From Paenibacillus cellulositrophicus (GTDB taxonomy: Bacteria > Bacillota > Bacilli > Paenibacillales > Paenibacillaceae), in contig NZ_CP045295.1 of NCBI RefSeq assembly GCF_009363095.1, forward strand, positions 2,294,001 through 2,358,000: a DNA stretch of 64,000 nt, read 5' to 3'. This document shows positions 62,890-64,000 of this stretch, in pieces (the stretch's first letter is position 1; the number at the start of each line of letters is the position of its first letter). The position numbers and the translations under genes were made by a program. The notes beneath the pieces are model-generated. The model did not search any database and was not told where the DNA came from. It was given only the letters and a program-made list of their open reading frames with translations.

Positions 62890-64000
62890 CTATTCGTCTG
62901 TCGGAGCCACCATGAAGTCGACCGAATTGTCGGCCATATTAACTCCGCTGCAGCGTTCCAGCTTAAAAAGTCCGTCGGGGTACAGCCCATTAATGAGCCC
63001 GCCCGGAGATAGCCCATCTTTACTGCCAACCTTCCCAACGAGCAAAATCTCGTTTCGGTAGAAGGCAAGCCCTTCCGTGCTTTGCGCCGACAGCAGCACG
63101 GCATGAGCCGTTCTGAACCGGTTGTCCTCGATCCGGATGTTGCGGTGGACCGGCACTTCCGGCACGTCCGGCACGGAAGGCTCATTCTCGGGAGCGATCC
63201 GGATCACGGGATGCTCCTCTCCGCCGCAGTCGATAAATTGGTTGCCCGCAATGCGCACATCCGTGACAGCGCCTGATTCATACCAGGAATTCGCGTCACC
63301 CGCAACCAGAACGGCACTCATGTTCATGCGTTCAAACCTGTTGCCCTCTATGACCGTCTTCCGCGGCGACGACACCAGTATGCCCCGGGTCGGTATTCTG
63401 GCAAAATGGTTCCTTTCGATCACGACCTCCGGTGTCCACGTCACGTTCTCGATGACATCATACGCCCCTATCGATGCCGGGGCCGGCTGCTCCAATGTCA
63501 GAAGAAACTCGCGGGGGCCGAGCATCTTCACGGCGGCGATCCGTCCGAAAGCATAGGACGTAAGACTGCGCGCATCGACAAAAGCTAACTCGTCCCCCGA
63601 AAAGAAGGCGCGGAATCCATACGTTTGCGGATGCATGAATCGAACCCGCACTTGATCGGGCGCCGGCTGGCCGACGATGCGGAGGTATGTGCCGTGAACG
63701 TTGATCGCATCGTCATGGGCTCCGGCAAACCGGCTGTCCGTGATCGAAACGCGGCCCCGGCAGCCTGAACAATGGATAAAATCGGCGAAGCCCGCCACCG
63801 TTCTCCCTGTCTCAGGGCGCGGCGTCACATCCAGATCGGCGAAGGTCAAATCCGCGCTAAACTGGCCGACGATGCCCAGCCCATGCATAAAATGAAGGCC
63901 CATGCCGATCAGACGGATCCTCTCGCATTCCAGGATCAGCACGCCGACCTGGTCGCGAATACCGTCTCTCATTTGTACGGTCATTCCAGGCGAAACATGC
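62890..64000 (-). CDS. GH110-like alpha-1,3-galactosidase (5' end outside window)
   Basis: The visible 370 residues form a right-handed parallel beta-helix with a run of short Asn- and Gly-rich turns (VVIERNHFARIPTRGILVSS, VIEGNRFERMNMSAVLV). LHFMHGLGIVGQFS, VTPRPETGRTVAGFADFIH and GAHDDAINVHGTYL match the GH110 family as I remember it, in which the HDD pair lies in the active site. GH110 enzymes cleave terminal alpha-1,3-galactose (blood group B or linear alpha-Gal). The reading frame remains open at the window end. It is upstream in the operon with a HAD hydrolase and an SGNH esterase. Confidence 0.85.
   Translation of the reverse strand, partial: HVSPGMTVQMRDGIRDQVGVLILECERIRLIGMGLHFMHGLGIVGQFSADLTFADLDVTPRPETGRTVAGFADFIHCSGCRGRVSITDSRFAGAHDDAINVHGTYLRIVGQPAPDQVRVRFMHPQTYGFRAFFSGDELAFVDARSLTSYAFGRIAAVKMLGPREFLLTLEQPAPASIGAYDVIENVTWTPEVVIERNHFARIPTRGILVSSPRKTVIEGNRFERMNMSAVLVAGDANSWYESGAVTDVRIAGNQFIDCGGEEHPVIRIAPENEPSVPDVPEVPVHRNIRIEDNRFRTAHAVLLSAQSTEGLAFYRNEILLVGKVGSKDGLSPGGLINGLYPDGLFKLERCSGVNMADNSVDFMVAPTDE

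Overview
The window looks like chromosomal DNA of a Paenibacillus-type Firmicute. This rests on moderately GC-rich coding DNA, strong GGAGG ribosome binding sites with ATG/GTG/TTG starts, YesM/YesN-type two-component systems beside sugar ABC importers, CcpA-type cre sites, GlpP, Zur-linked COG0523 genes and AadK-like aminoglycoside adenylyltransferase. The species assignment is inference. No rRNA, tRNA, insertion sequence, prophage or CRISPR array was seen.

Region by region. 1-2 kb: the 5' part of a compact YesN-like response regulator with a cre site on its promoter, then a GH109-like Gfo/Idh/MocA protein. 2.3-12.5 kb: one long minus-strand operon, reading from the promoter side: lipoprotein sugar-binding protein, two permeases, GH2 beta-galactosidase, SDR dehydrogenase, and a strongly diverged pair of glycine-dehydrogenase-like subunits (GcvPA/GcvPB type). 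12.5-19.5 kb: a YesM/YesN pair, a GH63-like glycosidase, a PhyH dioxygenase and an AraC regulator. 19.6-23.7 kb: unrelated small functions, including an ECF sigma factor fused to a DUF1835 domain and a soluble DUF3298 protein. 23.9-29.9 kb: a glycerol-3-phosphate/glycerophosphodiester uptake locus (metallophosphoesterase, GlpP, leader terminator, UgpB-C-A-E-like importer). 30-31.7 kb: a ROK sugar kinase and a membrane-anchored protein of unknown function. 31.8-35.1 kb: a probable zinc-starvation operon with a Zur-like box (COG0523 GTPase, YraQ-type permease, TIGR03943 protein).

35.2-41.9 kb: an epimerase, an aldo-keto reductase divergent from an HxlR regulator, a beta-lactamase-fold hydrolase with membrane tail, a small unknown protein, and a TetR regulator plus cytochrome P450 with matching operators. 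42-47.7 kb: a mutarotase-like protein and a large DUF5107-TPR protein divergent from an AraC regulator carrying a His-rich tandem repeat. 48-57.5 kb: GH36 alpha-galactosidase, LipO-like binding protein and YesM/YesN, divergent from two LplB/LplC-type permeases, with a long RNA-like hairpin in the yesN leader. 57.5-59.8 kb: repeat- and hairpin-rich DNA almost without genes. 59.7-60.8 kb: an ANT(6)-like gene preceded by a tiny leader ORF. 61-64 kb: an SGNH esterase, a HAD hydrolase and a GH110-like alpha-1,3-galactosidase cut by the window edge.

The common theme is sensing, import and breakdown of galactose-containing glycans: GH2, GH36, GH110-like and GH109-like enzymes with two importers and three two-component systems. 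Only one importer ATPase is encoded here (UgpC-like). The most unusual item is the diverged GcvPA/GcvPB pair inside the galactoside operon. Its active-site loops differ from glycine decarboxylase, so it may be a PLP enzyme with another substrate.
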